A stretch of 64,000 nucleotides of DNA, from contig NZ_CP068393.1 of assembly GCF_018128945.1 (NCBI RefSeq), positions 2,108,001-2,172,000 on the forward strand, in the 5' to 3' direction. Below are positions 9,005 to 18,987 of this stretch, one piece after another. The notes beneath the pieces were generated by a model that was not told the origin of the DNA, did no database searches, and saw only the letters and a list, made by a program, of their open reading frames with translations. The position numbers and the translations under genes were made by a program. How positions within the stretch are numbered: the stretch's first letter is position 1; every line of letters begins with the position of its first letter. The DNA comes from Aristaeella hokkaidonensis. Lineage in GTDB: Bacteria; Bacillota; Clostridia; Christensenellales; Aristaeellaceae.

Positions 9005-10198
9005 TCATTCAGCAACAGAAACTTTAACCTGACCATTTATCAGCATCGGTAGCAGGAAATCACGGAGAGAAACGAGTTGCTGATTTTCCTCGATATTCAA
9101 CCTCCACGCCTCCATAAGCCATCGTGTTTTGCACTCATATTCTAAGCAAAGAGACTTTGGTGGAACCAACACTTTCACTTCTCTTAGAAACATGTAATGT
9201 CGTGCAAAACCAACATTTGGAAGACGACAATTTTTAATCAAATGATATAGCAACAGTGCTGGTATTCGTTCGTTTTTTGCTCTGATTATTTTGGTTCCGT
9301 CTGTTCCTTTTGCAAAAGGAAAGTTGATGAATTTAAAATGAGTTGTTACGTCACCAAAAACCACACAACCTGTTTCATTTGAAAATAGATACTGTTTATC
9401 ATCCGTATACCCAGTAATAAGGTTGCTCGCTTGGTCAATAATAGGGTATTCACCTTTTTCCTGATAATCAGGTGCCATTATTGCCTTAAGTTTCGGGGCA
9501 ACATCAACCAAATCATCAAACTTGTCGACTTCCCACCCTTCCGGAATCTCCCGCTTCAGTTCATTGTTCCACACCATCTTCCCGCCGGAGGATTTATAGG
9601 GTTTACCGTTCTCATCTGGAAAATCAAACTGGACAAACCAGTAGTCATAAAGCAGCTTCGTCATTGCTTCAAGATCAGCACAAATACCATTATTTTGATA
9701 AATCTTATCATTAAGGTTCCGCAAAAAACTCGCTATTTTTTTCTGTTCATTTAGATTTAACATTGGAATTAACATTTCTTCCGCTGACGTTACATTGAAA
9801 TGTTTTTGAATAGCGCCCACTTTTACATTTGACACCTGTGAGCGACCCCAAGAATTAATAAACGCACATAAGTAATAAGGATCTATTTTCTCCATATGAG
9901 GCCTAACGATTACCAAATCAGCACAATTACTGCCATCCAATTCTGGAGGAATCACAGCACAAGTACCAGGAACACCTGTTCTAACAATTACAACATCATT
10001 TGTTTTGAGCGCTGATTTATTCAACTTCATATGAAAATCAGACGGAATGTATTTTATATCATTCAAATCAAATCCAAAAGGTTTGATATTTAAAGAGCGA
10101 AGAAATAAAACTCCTTGAGATGAATACTCTTTCCCCATCGTTCCGACATAGCCTACCGTCAAGTCAGCTACATCAGAAAGCTTTCGCAACTCAATCAA
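9005..10198 (-). CDS. hsdS: Type I restriction specificity subunit HsdS
   Basis: A 397-residue protein with the standard two target-recognition domains separated by helical spacers: TRD1 about 1-150 (LSDVADLTVGY, AIQKHFNVTSAEEMLIPM), spacer (LNEQKKIASFLRNLNDKI), TRD2 about 210-360 (IPEGWEVDKFDDL, FATHF-type core) and a second spacer (LRDFLLPMLINGQVKV). It sets the recognition sequence of the HsdRMS complex. Translation starts at TTG at 10198, overlapping the hsdM stop (TTGA) with GGAGGG upstream, a tight translational coupling. No second hsdS or inverted copy for phase variation is seen nearby. Confidence 0.95.
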   Translation of the reverse strand: MIELRKLSDVADLTVGYVGTMGKEYSSQGVLFLRSLNIKPFGFDLNDIKYIPSDFHMKLNKSALKTNDVVIVRTGVPGTCAVIPPELDGSNCADLVIVRPHMEKIDPYYLCAFINSWGRSQVSNVKVGAIQKHFNVTSAEEMLIPMLNLNEQKKIASFLRNLNDKIYQNNGICADLEAMTKLLYDYWFVQFDFPDENGKPYKSSGGKMVWNNELKREIPEGWEVDKFDDLVDVAPKLKAIMAPDYQEKGEYPIIDQASNLITGYTDDKQYLFSNETGCVVFGDVTTHFKFINFPFAKGTDGTKIIRAKNERIPALLLYHLIKNCRLPNVGFARHYMFLREVKVLVPPKSLCLEYECKTRWLMEAWRLNIEENQQLVSLRDFLLPMLINGQVKVSVAE

Positions 10199-11814
10199 AA
10201 CTTCAGCCCTCCCATCTGTTCCAGGATCCTCTTTTCCAGCTCCGCGCCTTCGCGGAACCTCTCAGACAGCGAGGTCATATACCCATCCATCTGCTTTATG
10301 AACTCTTCTTCCGTTATATCCACATACTCAATCTTCACTTCAAAGTACTGACCAGCAGAGAAGGAACATCCCTTCTCTTTTAACGCATCATAAGATACCA
10401 ACACAGAGAAGTCATCTTTCATTTCCCGATTGATAAACGTCTCAATGATCTGATCAATCTCTTCCTGCCGCAATACCGTTTTCTGATTCTTTCCTTCTTT
10501 CACTATCTCGCCCAATTTAGATGCATCCATCAGAACAACATCATCATACTTGTTTGCTTTATCAACAAAAACTACTGACACATTCGTTCCAGTGTTAGCA
10601 AAAATATTGCTAGGCATGGAAACCACACCCATCAGCATTTTCTTCTCCACCAAATACTCCCTGATTTTTTTCTCGATACCATTCTTCGCGGTCAAGAATC
10701 CTGTCGGTACCACAATTGCACCTTTTCCCGTGCTTTTAATGGAATTGATAAAATGTTGTACAAAGCAGGTATATATAGCCATGCTTTCTTTCTTCTTACC
10801 TGGAACAGAAGGCACTCCTGCCCAAAACCGAGTCCCCATAGCTGCCAAGCTCTCCCGTGTTTCAGAAAAATCAAGCTTAAACGGCGGATTGCAAACAACG
10901 TAATCGAATTGACGTAAGTTTGTTCCATCATCACTCATATGATATGGATTCGTCAATGTATCCCCTTGAATCGCATGGTCCAATGACGACACCAATCCAT
11001 TTAGGATCAGATTCAACTTAAGCATCTTATTGCTCTTTTGTGAACGATCTTGTGCAAAAATCGTACACTTATCTTCACCCACCTGATGACCAATTGCCAT
11101 CAATAACGTACCAGTACCAGCTGCCGGGTCGTAGCACTCGATATTATGCAAATCAGTATCCTTACCCACCAGTAGTTTAGCCATGATGACAGCAATAAAA
11201 TGAGGTGTGTAATACTCTGCATATACACCACCACCATTGGTATTGTAATCCTTAATCAAATATTCAAAAACTGTTGCAAAGAAATCATAGCTTTCACCAA
11301 ATGCATCCTCAAAAGAGAATTTTGCCAACTTATCTACCAACGCTCTGGCAAATTGTGCTCGTTGAGAATCATCAGTTACATAATTTGTTAATTTTTCAAA
11401 CAACGGGATTTTTGTGTTGTTGGCTGTCTGTGTTGAAAAAATACTAATGTTTTTATCAGCTATGTCCACCATGGTGCTATCAAAAATCACATCAAAATCG
11501 CCTTTTTGCTGTTGATTCCAGAGGAAAGAAATCAAATGTTCTGGATTCAAGCGAAGCACATCCGGAGACAATGAATCCAGTAGATCCATTCTTTCATCCT
11601 CAGGCATTGCTGTATATGCCTCATCCCACTTCTTCGCAGATGCAATCACTGGGCTTATCTTTTTTAACTCATAGCCAAATTTATCATTCAAAAATTTATA
11701 CAAAAACACCTGAACAATAACTTTATATTCATTGCCATCATTACCAAGACCATAATTATGACAAATCGCTTTCAGATTATCGATCAGATCCATCGTTTGC
11801 TGTTTAATATCCAT
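10195..11814 (-). CDS. hsdM: Type I restriction DNA adenine methyltransferase HsdM
   Basis: A 539-residue N6-adenine methyltransferase. An N-terminal helical HsdM_N region (LKAICHNYGLGNDGNEYKV) is followed by the S-adenosylmethionine motif CYDPAAGTGTLL (about residue 230) and the catalytic NPPF (about residue 305). Length fits the family. It methylates the site chosen by HsdS and protects host DNA; with HsdR it forms the restriction complex. AAGGAG lies eight bases before the ATG. It is the second gene of the operon, 33 bases after hsdR, and overlaps hsdS. Confidence 0.97.
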   Translation of the reverse strand: MDIKQQTMDLIDNLKAICHNYGLGNDGNEYKVIVQVFLYKFLNDKFGYELKKISPVIASAKKWDEAYTAMPEDERMDLLDSLSPDVLRLNPEHLISFLWNQQQKGDFDVIFDSTMVDIADKNISIFSTQTANNTKIPLFEKLTNYVTDDSQRAQFARALVDKLAKFSFEDAFGESYDFFATVFEYLIKDYNTNGGGVYAEYYTPHFIAVIMAKLLVGKDTDLHNIECYDPAAGTGTLLMAIGHQVGEDKCTIFAQDRSQKSNKMLKLNLILNGLVSSLDHAIQGDTLTNPYHMSDDGTNLRQFDYVVCNPPFKLDFSETRESLAAMGTRFWAGVPSVPGKKKESMAIYTCFVQHFINSIKSTGKGAIVVPTGFLTAKNGIEKKIREYLVEKKMLMGVVSMPSNIFANTGTNVSVVFVDKANKYDDVVLMDASKLGEIVKEGKNQKTVLRQEEIDQIIETFINREMKDDFSVLVSYDALKEKGCSFSAGQYFEVKIEYVDITEEEFIKQMDGYMTSLSERFREGAELEKRILEQMGGLKF

Positions 11815-11847
11815 TATGATTTCTCCTTATACTTTGTTCTTCAATTA

Positions 11848-14800
11848 TCATGAAACCAAATACGTTTCATTATATTGATTTAAATACTGTTTCGTTATCC
11901 TACCTTGAATGAATGTCCGATCTTCCCTGGAGGATGCCATTCCCATTTGATCCATTTGACTTTTAATTTCTGTCATAACAGTCTGTTCGAAATACGCATC
12001 CTTTTTCAGGATATCATTTCGATCATATACTTTTTGATCCACGCTGTTTTTAATCTTCATCAAAGCCTGAACAATGGACTCATCATAGAGAGAAACAATC
12101 GGTTTTGTTCTCTCCACTTGTCTTCTCGCATTCTCCTCTCTGATCCGCTTATGAACCCGAACAAACTTCGCATCATGATTATAACGTCGCATAAGTGCAT
12201 TATTCTTTGTCTGAATATCTTCTAGTTTTCTTAACACTTCATCAAAGAATCTGGAATAATCATTATATTCATCTATATTTGCCGGCTGAAAACCATGCTC
12301 TTTGAACCGTTCCAAATATGCTTCCTTAAGTGTTATAAATACAGGATCCTCAGGATCCACATTTTCAGCGAACTTCCTGGTGACTGCCTGGAACTTGTTC
12401 TGTAGTTCCTCCCCTCCAGCAACAATTCTCAACTCTTCCTCACCGATTTTGCTAAAATTAAACTCAATATCCTGCATTGCTTCATTAAGCATGCCAGCAA
12501 TCTCGTCGCCACGCTCAATCGCTTCTCGCTGATTAACACTCTTAATGCGCAACTGCACATTTGAAATATAGTCCTTGATATTTTCAATTTGATAACCCGA
12601 GAATGAATCTATAAGTTCCTTATCACCAAAGGTTCTTATCATATTAAAGCAATCTCGGACTTCAACCAATGCTTTACGCAGATCCAGCAATTTCTGTTTA
12701 TCCTCAATCGTTGAGATCTCCGTATTAAAAACCTCAGCATTATCCAGAGAATAATCAAACAATATCTGTCGTGCTTCCTGGATTCTGTTTTTCAATGCAT
12801 TTCGATCTTCCAAAACCTGAGTGACAATACTTATTTCATTGCCATGGCCAACCTCATTTGGATCATTATATTTATTCAATTCGGCTAAATATGCAGCGTT
12901 TGTCTCCTCGAAATTCTGCTTTATATCTGCAAAATCTATAATATAACCATACCGCATATCTTTACCATATGGCCGATTTACCCGAGTAATAGCCTGCAGC
13001 AAATTATGATCCTTAAGCTTACGACCAAAGTACAACCGCTTTAGTCTTGGTGCATCAAACCCTGTCAAAAGCATGTTGAAAACAATCAGAATATCGATAG
13101 TATTATTGATCTTAAAATCATCGATTATTTGTCCACGGATTTCCTTATCGTCACTATCATAAAGAATCAAACCTGCTTTAAGATGACTAGGATTAGAAGC
13201 ATCCTGATTCAATTCCATCTGAATTCCATCAAAATGCGCGAATAGTTTTCTTGCCTGTTCGCTTGTCTCACAGATAATCATTCCACCCAACGAATTATCA
13301 CCACGTATTGTACGGAACTTATTCAGATCCGTAATAACATAACGCAATAGTTCATCTATATAATTATCATGCTCGATAATTTGAGCTTTCTTGATTTCTT
13401 TTTTCTGAACCAAAGTTTCCAGCGAATGATAAATCTGCTCCAATTTTTCACGATATGACGTTTCTATATCTTCCCTTATTATTTTCAACGTATACCCATC
13501 TTGAACTGATTTATCATAATAATACGTATGTATATAAGTACCAAAGACACGCCAAGATTCTCGTTCTTCTTTCAGCAAAGGAGTACCAGTTAATGCCAAC
13601 TTAACAGCATTTCTATCCGCATTTACTAGATTCATTAAAAACGAGCCTTCCGGCCGATATCCACGATGAGCTTCGTCGATAATCAAAATGCGCTGAAGAT
13701 TTGTGGCATAGGGCGGTAATGTGATCTTTTCATTATCCTCCTTAAAACGTTGTATATTGACAACAGTTATCTCATTTGCTCCAGTATTTCCTTCCAGTGA
13801 TTGATTCTCACGGAACTGGTTCATTAATTCATCTCTGGAATTGGCTGTTTTTACAATAAGACCTCTTGCCTCAAACTCTTCTCTTGCTTGTTTTAACAAA
13901 TCCAAGCGGTCAACAATGAAATAGAACTTTGCCACCTTTTTTGTTGAGGCATAATAATCCGTTAGTACATAGTTTAAATGATATGACAACGCAGTTTTCC
14001 CGCTACCCTGCGTATGCCATATTACGCCAGACGTTACACCTTGAGATATTTTTTCTCGGACTTTAAGTGCAGCAAACATCTGTTGATAACGCATAATATG
14101 TTTTTGATCAATGCGTTCAATCGTTCCATCCTCTTTTTCTCTGGTTTTATGATAATACGCAAATGCATATTTCAAAATAAAAAGAAGACGTTTAGGGCTA
14201 CACATTGATGTAAGGGCTCTATTTGTCGGAGTATTTATATTCAAATTAGTCTGATACTCCGATGCAGTGTGTATGACTTGACAGTTAAATTCCTCCAGTA
14301 TTTTTTTCTCCACTATCGGATCAATCGGAAGATACGGATAGTCATTATGATATGGTGCAACTGGGTGATTCAGTGGATTTTCCTCCCTGAAGCAATTAAA
14401 AGGAGCATATTTCTTTGATGCTGTACAATAGAAAACACCCTGCAATGGAACGATTCCACCCATAGCATCATATTCCATATTATTAGAGAAGATCATTAAT
14501 TGAGTAATATTAATAAATCGCCTGAATTTTTTATTGGGGAAACGTTGACGATTCATTCTCTCTGCTTCCGCAACCATTCCACCAATATTATTCGGCTTCT
14601 TCACTTCAATAAAAACCAATGGCAAGCCATTAATAAATAAGGTTATATCCGGGCGGAACTCATCCTCATCTCTTCGGCATGTGAATTCGCCTGTGAAACA
14701 AAAGCTATTCTTTTCTAAATGTTCAAAATCAATCAGCTTTACAGGGGAAACTGAATGTAAACGCTTATAAAAACTTTCACCTATATCGTCATTATCCAAT

Positions 14801-15027
14801 TCCTGACGTATTTGACGTAATACGCTCAACCCTTCACCCGAATGTTCAGGATTAAGTTCATCAAACTTGTTGCAAAATTCATTTATAAGAATATTGGTAT
14901 CTGGATCATATACCACTCCCGCCATATCCTCATATATTTTACCGAAGTAACGATACCCCAATCTAGTCAGATGCACCATTGCTGGCATCTGCACTCTTGT
15001 TGCTTCGTTATACTGACTATGCGGCAT
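11848..15027 (-). CDS. hsdR: Type I restriction endonuclease/translocase HsdR
   Basis: About 1059 residues from the ATG at 15027, chosen because GGAGG sits eight bases upstream; an ATG at 15042 is also in frame. The N-terminal PD-(D/E)xK nuclease core is visible as RPDITLFINGLPLVFIEVKK. It is followed by SF2 helicase motifs: Walker A HTQGSGKTA, LIIDEAHRG (motif II), LALTGTP (motif III), and TGFDAPRLKRLYFG with QAITRVNRPYGKD (motifs V-VI). A helical C-terminus docks on HsdM. The enzyme translocates DNA and cuts at distant sites. It is the first gene of the operon hsdR-hsdM-hsdS-mrr-repeat protein, with an AT-rich promoter-like region at 15060-15110. Confidence 0.96.
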   Translation of the reverse strand: MPHSQYNEATRVQMPAMVHLTRLGYRYFGKIYEDMAGVVYDPDTNILINEFCNKFDELNPEHSGEGLSVLRQIRQELDNDDIGESFYKRLHSVSPVKLIDFEHLEKNSFCFTGEFTCRRDEDEFRPDITLFINGLPLVFIEVKKPNNIGGMVAEAERMNRQRFPNKKFRRFINITQLMIFSNNMEYDAMGGIVPLQGVFYCTASKKYAPFNCFREENPLNHPVAPYHNDYPYLPIDPIVEKKILEEFNCQVIHTASEYQTNLNINTPTNRALTSMCSPKRLLFILKYAFAYYHKTREKEDGTIERIDQKHIMRYQQMFAALKVREKISQGVTSGVIWHTQGSGKTALSYHLNYVLTDYYASTKKVAKFYFIVDRLDLLKQAREEFEARGLIVKTANSRDELMNQFRENQSLEGNTGANEITVVNIQRFKEDNEKITLPPYATNLQRILIIDEAHRGYRPEGSFLMNLVNADRNAVKLALTGTPLLKEERESWRVFGTYIHTYYYDKSVQDGYTLKIIREDIETSYREKLEQIYHSLETLVQKKEIKKAQIIEHDNYIDELLRYVITDLNKFRTIRGDNSLGGMIICETSEQARKLFAHFDGIQMELNQDASNPSHLKAGLILYDSDDKEIRGQIIDDFKINNTIDILIVFNMLLTGFDAPRLKRLYFGRKLKDHNLLQAITRVNRPYGKDMRYGYIIDFADIKQNFEETNAAYLAELNKYNDPNEVGHGNEISIVTQVLEDRNALKNRIQEARQILFDYSLDNAEVFNTEISTIEDKQKLLDLRKALVEVRDCFNMIRTFGDKELIDSFSGYQIENIKDYISNVQLRIKSVNQREAIERGDEIAGMLNEAMQDIEFNFSKIGEEELRIVAGGEELQNKFQAVTRKFAENVDPEDPVFITLKEAYLERFKEHGFQPANIDEYNDYSRFFDEVLRKLEDIQTKNNALMRRYNHDAKFVRVHKRIREENARRQVERTKPIVSLYDESIVQALMKIKNSVDQKVYDRNDILKKDAYFEQTVMTEIKSQMDQMGMASSREDRTFIQGRITKQYLNQYNETYLVS

Positions 15028-15201
15028 CTCTCTAGCCTCCATTTTCTCACAATATATGGATATAGCACGAGTTTAATGTATATATAATATCAGCTAACTA
15101 TTACAGTGTCATCTTCTTTTCATACATATCACTATAATAATATACGGATCTATCAATCTTTATACCGTTATCAAACCCAATATCATATACAATATGTAAA
15201 A

Positions 15202-15753
15202 TCATCGTTTACTCCACAGAAGATAATCAATCTTTTTTACTGATGATAACCATGTATAATTCGGAAACCAACGATCAAACTCAGCTATATTCTCATACGC
15301 TTCATCTGTCTGCAAATAATTATCAAACCAATTCTCGATCCGGTAATAAATGACAACAGCATTTTTGATCCGTTCCTGTGAAGTTTTCCCTTTCAATTCT
15401 AGGCCAAGATTATGAAGGACATATTGATCCCAGATTGGTTTGTCTGGATCTATAGTTGCTATCATCTTGGAAGTAAAAGAAGCCTCCACGTTCCCGGTTT
15501 CAGCATATAATTTATTAATCACTTCCTCGAAAGAAAAATGATTCTTCTTTGCACATTCAAACAATCCATAAAAGCATTCACGCCATTCTGTATTTCTCCT
15601 AATTCTATAGAAAGCATTAAATGTCTTTTGAAACCCATAATCTTTTGATAAATCGATGGTCTTTACCGTATACATTATCAACTTATATTTGTCCAGAGCA
15701 AGACTACGAGCAAATTGTTCCTCTAGCAGCTTCCTTGCATCTATCCGGTCCAT
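15202..15753 (-). CDS. Hypothetical protein upstream of hsdR
   Basis: A 183-residue soluble protein beginning MDRIDARKLLEEQF, with AAGGTGG a short distance upstream. It is rich in aromatic and charged residues (FNAFYRIRRNTEWRECFYGLFE, DPDKPIWDQYVLHNLGL, FDRWFPNYTWLSSVKKIDYLLW) and predicted mostly helical. No domain is recognised. Similar small proteins with a DPxxPIWD...VLxxLGL pattern resemble those that manage DNA-base-flipping or glycosylase-like folds, but no catalytic residues can be pointed to. It shares strand and AT-rich composition with the hsd operon 160 bases downstream and could be co-transcribed. Confidence 0.65.
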   Translation of the reverse strand: MDRIDARKLLEEQFARSLALDKYKLIMYTVKTIDLSKDYGFQKTFNAFYRIRRNTEWRECFYGLFECAKKNHFSFEEVINKLYAETGNVEASFTSKMIATIDPDKPIWDQYVLHNLGLELKGKTSQERIKNAVVIYYRIENWFDNYLQTDEAYENIAEFDRWFPNYTWLSSVKKIDYLLWSKR

Positions 15754-15781
15754 TCTACATTACCACCTTCTGGCAACACAA

Positions 15782-15850
15782 TTAAATATACTTCTCCGCA
15801 CCCGGATTAATCTCTATCATTTTTTTACAAAACTCTGCCGTTTTCAACAT
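15782..15850 (-). CDS. Possible 22-residue ORF overlapping the end of the LRR gene
   Basis: ATG at 15850 overlaps the LRR stop codon (ATGTTGA) and reads MLKTAEFCKKMIEINPGAEKYI before TAA. The overlap would allow re-initiation. It may be a real small peptide or the out-of-frame remnant of a longer LRR C-terminus. No similarity is recognised. Confidence 0.2.
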   Translation of the reverse strand: MLKTAEFCKKMIEINPGAEKYI

Positions 15851-17058
15851 TTCCGGATCACATCTTCCCACGTCATATTCTCATCAACATACTCAACAGC
15901 TATCGCTTTCTCTTTTGCGTACTCATCTGCTTCAGATCCATGATAGGTGATAAACTTGATATTCTTCATTTGCGAGAAATCTTTCAAACAAGAGGAAGGT
16001 ACCCCGTGCGGAATCACCACTGTGGACAGGTGTGTACATGAATCAAACGCTCCTTTTATTTCCCTTATTGAATCAGATAACACAACTAATTCCAACTTGT
16101 TTTTTCGGTAAAAAGCCTGAAAGCTTATCGAATAGGTTCCCTCTCTAATAACAACCTTCTTCGAATCCCCGATAAAACTCATAAGTGCTCTGCCGACATA
16201 AACACACCCGCGCGCCGGACAATCAGCAAATTGTTCTGGACGAAAAGCGTTTGATCCAACTCTAAGCACTGAATCGGGAACTGTAACATTCCTAAGGCCA
16301 TAGCAGCCCCCAAAAGCCCACGATCCAATTTCTTCAAGTCCTTCGGGCAAGACAATACGTTTTAATCCAGTGTCACCATGAAATATATGACCAGCTATCC
16401 GTTTAACATTCTTTCCGAAATCAATCTCCTTGATTGTTGTAAAATAACCTAACGATCCTGCCGCTACTTCTCTGACACTATCAGGTATCTTGAGATGATC
16501 TGTATCCCCGCCACAATACCGGATAAAAGTATCACCAACAATCACAAAATCATCTGGATGATTCTTGATCCATTTTGAATCAGAGAATGTAAATCCACCA
16601 ACCTTCTTTATACTTTCCTTTGGTAACACAACATTTTCCAGTTCTCCACATTGCGAAAACGCGTACCAGTCAATCGTCTGTACACCCTCCTCAATATGCA
16701 GTGATTTCAGAGAAGATAACTCTTTAAACGCACTTTCTCCTATTACCTGAACATTGCCCGGAATTGTAAGTGTTTCCATCAAATGACAACCGCAAAAAGA
16801 CCCCCCTTCAATAAATTGAATGCCTTTCCCAAACTGTATAGTTTTAAGTGATTGACAATATCTAAATGAATACTTTTCTATGCCTAATACATCATCTGCA
16901 ATCTCAACACTTTTGAGATTATCAAACAGACAAAATGAACTGGCGGGAATCGATAACGGCCCCTTAATAAGGATATGTTCAGCCTCTTCAGAATCGATTA
17001 GCTTGCCGTTTAATACAGCATGTTCCCAATCAGGAAGTTGAATACTAGCTCTTTCCAT
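15844..17058 (-). CDS. BspA-like leucine-rich repeat protein (LRR_5)
   Basis: A 404-residue protein from the ATG at 17058 (GGGGGAG eight bases upstream). After a short N-terminus it consists of consecutive 22-24 residue BspA/Treponema-type leucine-rich repeats, recognisable by repeated units such as GIEKYSFRYCQSLKTIQFGKG, IPGNVQVIGESAFKELSSLKS and LPEGLEEIGSWAFGGCYGLRN. No signal peptide, sorting motif or transmembrane segment is evident, so unlike many BspA proteins it may act in the cytoplasm. LRR_5 proteins usually mediate protein binding. It follows the membrane protein gene and a short overlapping ORF on the same strand, and may be part of that operon. Confidence 0.88.
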   Translation of the reverse strand: MERASIQLPDWEHAVLNGKLIDSEEAEHILIKGPLSIPASSFCLFDNLKSVEIADDVLGIEKYSFRYCQSLKTIQFGKGIQFIEGGSFCGCHLMETLTIPGNVQVIGESAFKELSSLKSLHIEEGVQTIDWYAFSQCGELENVVLPKESIKKVGGFTFSDSKWIKNHPDDFVIVGDTFIRYCGGDTDHLKIPDSVREVAAGSLGYFTTIKEIDFGKNVKRIAGHIFHGDTGLKRIVLPEGLEEIGSWAFGGCYGLRNVTVPDSVLRVGSNAFRPEQFADCPARGCVYVGRALMSFIGDSKKVVIREGTYSISFQAFYRKNKLELVVLSDSIREIKGAFDSCTHLSTVVIPHGVPSSCLKDFSQMKNIKFITYHGSEADEYAKEKAIAVEYVDENMTWEDVIRKC

Positions 17059-17141
17059 TTTCTCCACTCCCCCAGCACGTCATCCAGTGCTTCTTCCAGA
17101 TACCCCGCATATGCTTCACTAGGAAGCGTACTCGTATACAT
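17010..17141 (-). CDS. Possible 43-residue ORF bridging the membrane-protein and LRR genes
   Basis: ATG at 17141 overlaps the stop region of the upstream gene (TGAAATG) and reads MYTSTLPSEAYAGYLEEALDDVLG, then WRKWKELVFNFLIGNMLY, before TAA at 17010. The N-terminal half has a protein-like acidic amphipathic character. It overlaps the LRR start by about 50 bases. It may be a translationally coupled small protein or the N-terminus of an older, longer LRR reading frame. Confidence 0.3.
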   Translation of the reverse strand: MYTSTLPSEAYAGYLEEALDDVLGEWRKWKELVFNFLIGNMLY

Positions 17142-17142
17142 T

Positions 17143-18987
17143 TCAAGATACTTTCTCTGCATATTCATTAAATGCATTCCAAACACTTACTGCGTACTTT
17201 TTTTCTGCATAATCAGTAATTTCAGTAAAGTGTAATTTCCCTAAATCTATTCCATATCCATGATCGATAATTACTTCATTAAAAGAACCGGATACAGCAT
17301 CACTCTTACATTCAAGGAAATCATTTCTGAACGCAGTAAAATGTATTTTTGCAGCTGTATCGTTTTGACCTATAATGATATTATTCCAGAAAAAAAGGGA
17401 TAATTGCGGGCAAATACTTATCGGTCCAATACGATTGTAACAGATTGCATCATAATTATAATATGTCCTCTTACCATAAAAACCACTAACTGTTTTAGGA
17501 TCTTCTCTATATTGACAAACAGACATTGTAGAAGATGAATTGAAGATCAAAAGATAATCATATCCCTCATAAGATGTGGCATATATTTTTTGTGATGTTC
17601 CTGTATATGTTTTCTTTCCAGAAATAAAAGCTATAGCATTGAATAAAACAACAATCAACACAGCTATAAGCAAAAATCTCCTTAATGAATTATCTTTGGA
17701 AGCTGCCTTTGTTGATCCAACCGATGTATTAGCCTTATTATCTTGATGGATAGACTTCTCATCATTCCTAACAAAATACTCTAGAGGCTCATCACTCAAT
17801 CCAGTCGTATTTGATTTGGCTATAGTTTTCTTAATTGGTTTATTCGGAAGTACATAATCAATATTATTATATGCAGAAACAGCTCGCTTTCTTTTGGCAA
17901 TAGTTGATTCCAACTCTTTTAGGTAATCATCAATACTATAAGTTTTGCCATGAGCCTTTTGATCCAAATGCAACATAAGCATTCTCATACTATCTGTGTA
18001 ATCGGTAAATAAAACCAAAGCATTTCGGATATCCCGCAGCTTATATACTGATTCGAATCCCAACGGTTCATTGCTTTTCGATTGTTGATTATCACTATTT
18101 ATGTACATCTTTATTGCAATCAATTGTGACCTTGCTTCTTTTGCTAGAGCTGCCCATTTATCTCCATAGTTCCCAAAATCAACAAAAGGATTTTCAACCT
18201 CAGCATATTTTTCATAATCTGTCTCTATCTCATGCATCCGCTTAATCAAATTATCAAACTTATTCTTAATTCCTTCCACACTTTGAACTGAGCCATAAGA
18301 TTCCTTATTAAGAGTTTTTTCAGCGTTTTGTACCAGTGGCTGTATAGGCTCGCAATGCACTGAGAGATTAGGCTTTTTACCTTCATGTTTCTGAACCGTT
18401 GTTGTTTTGATAGTTATAGATGCTTGCACACATTTCCCATCATAATTTGTTTTCAACACATATGTTTTTCCACTTTTGAATTCAATAGAAAAAGATGTCA
18501 AGCATCCTTTAATGGATTGTATATCATCGACATTAATCTCATAATATCTATCTGTTGGTTTTTTGCCTTCATACTCGTATCTTTCCCGAATAAAAAACCT
18601 ATTTCCATTTATCAAATCATAAGCATCGAACAGAGGTTCAATTAATCCCTTATTGCTAGAAACCATCACCCTGAACGGCGGATTAATTTCACAAAACGAC
18701 TTGATTAATTCATAGATATGATTTTTGATATCAGACTCACGATAATCGAAAGAATAATCTTTTTGAAATTGAACTCTATCCTGTCTCCACGCTTTCTCCA
18801 GATCGTATATGATTTGTTCATCATTTTTATTTTTTTCTTTATTTTGACGTGTCCCAACAATATATGAACTGATTTTGTCATCTGTTGTCCAATGCTGCTT
18901 TTCCATAAACTGTTTAACATAATGATTATATTCATCCGTCGGAATATATACGATAGTCTTTGCATGCTTTAAAGCAAACCAGCTCAT
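17143..18987 (-). CDS. Large single-pass membrane protein of unknown function
   Basis: A 614-residue protein; the ATG at 18987 is chosen for GGAG eight bases upstream. The long N-terminal part (about 1-430) is soluble and charged, with no known domain. It has a beta-rich stretch around RYYEINVDDIQSIKGCLTSFSI, reminiscent of a pleckstrin-like fold, and a helical segment at about 235-375. One hydrophobic segment at about 434-453 (FLLIAVLIVVLFNAIAF) follows a basic K/R-rich stretch. A C-terminal ~160-residue domain lies beyond the membrane. Topology by the positive-inside rule puts the N-terminal part in the cytoplasm. It is followed by a small ORF and the LRR gene on the same strand, so the three may form one unit. 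Function unknown. Confidence 0.7.
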   Translation of the reverse strand: MSWFALKHAKTIVYIPTDEYNHYVKQFMEKQHWTTDDKISSYIVGTRQNKEKNKNDEQIIYDLEKAWRQDRVQFQKDYSFDYRESDIKNHIYELIKSFCEINPPFRVMVSSNKGLIEPLFDAYDLINGNRFFIRERYEYEGKKPTDRYYEINVDDIQSIKGCLTSFSIEFKSGKTYVLKTNYDGKCVQASITIKTTTVQKHEGKKPNLSVHCEPIQPLVQNAEKTLNKESYGSVQSVEGIKNKFDNLIKRMHEIETDYEKYAEVENPFVDFGNYGDKWAALAKEARSQLIAIKMYINSDNQQSKSNEPLGFESVYKLRDIRNALVLFTDYTDSMRMLMLHLDQKAHGKTYSIDDYLKELESTIAKRKRAVSAYNNIDYVLPNKPIKKTIAKSNTTGLSDEPLEYFVRNDEKSIHQDNKANTSVGSTKAASKDNSLRRFLLIAVLIVVLFNAIAFISGKKTYTGTSQKIYATSYEGYDYLLIFNSSSTMSVCQYREDPKTVSGFYGKRTYYNYDAICYNRIGPISICPQLSLFFWNNIIIGQNDTAAKIHFTAFRNDFLECKSDAVSGSFNEVIIDHGYGIDLGKLHFTEITDYAEKKYAVSVWNAFNEYAEKVS

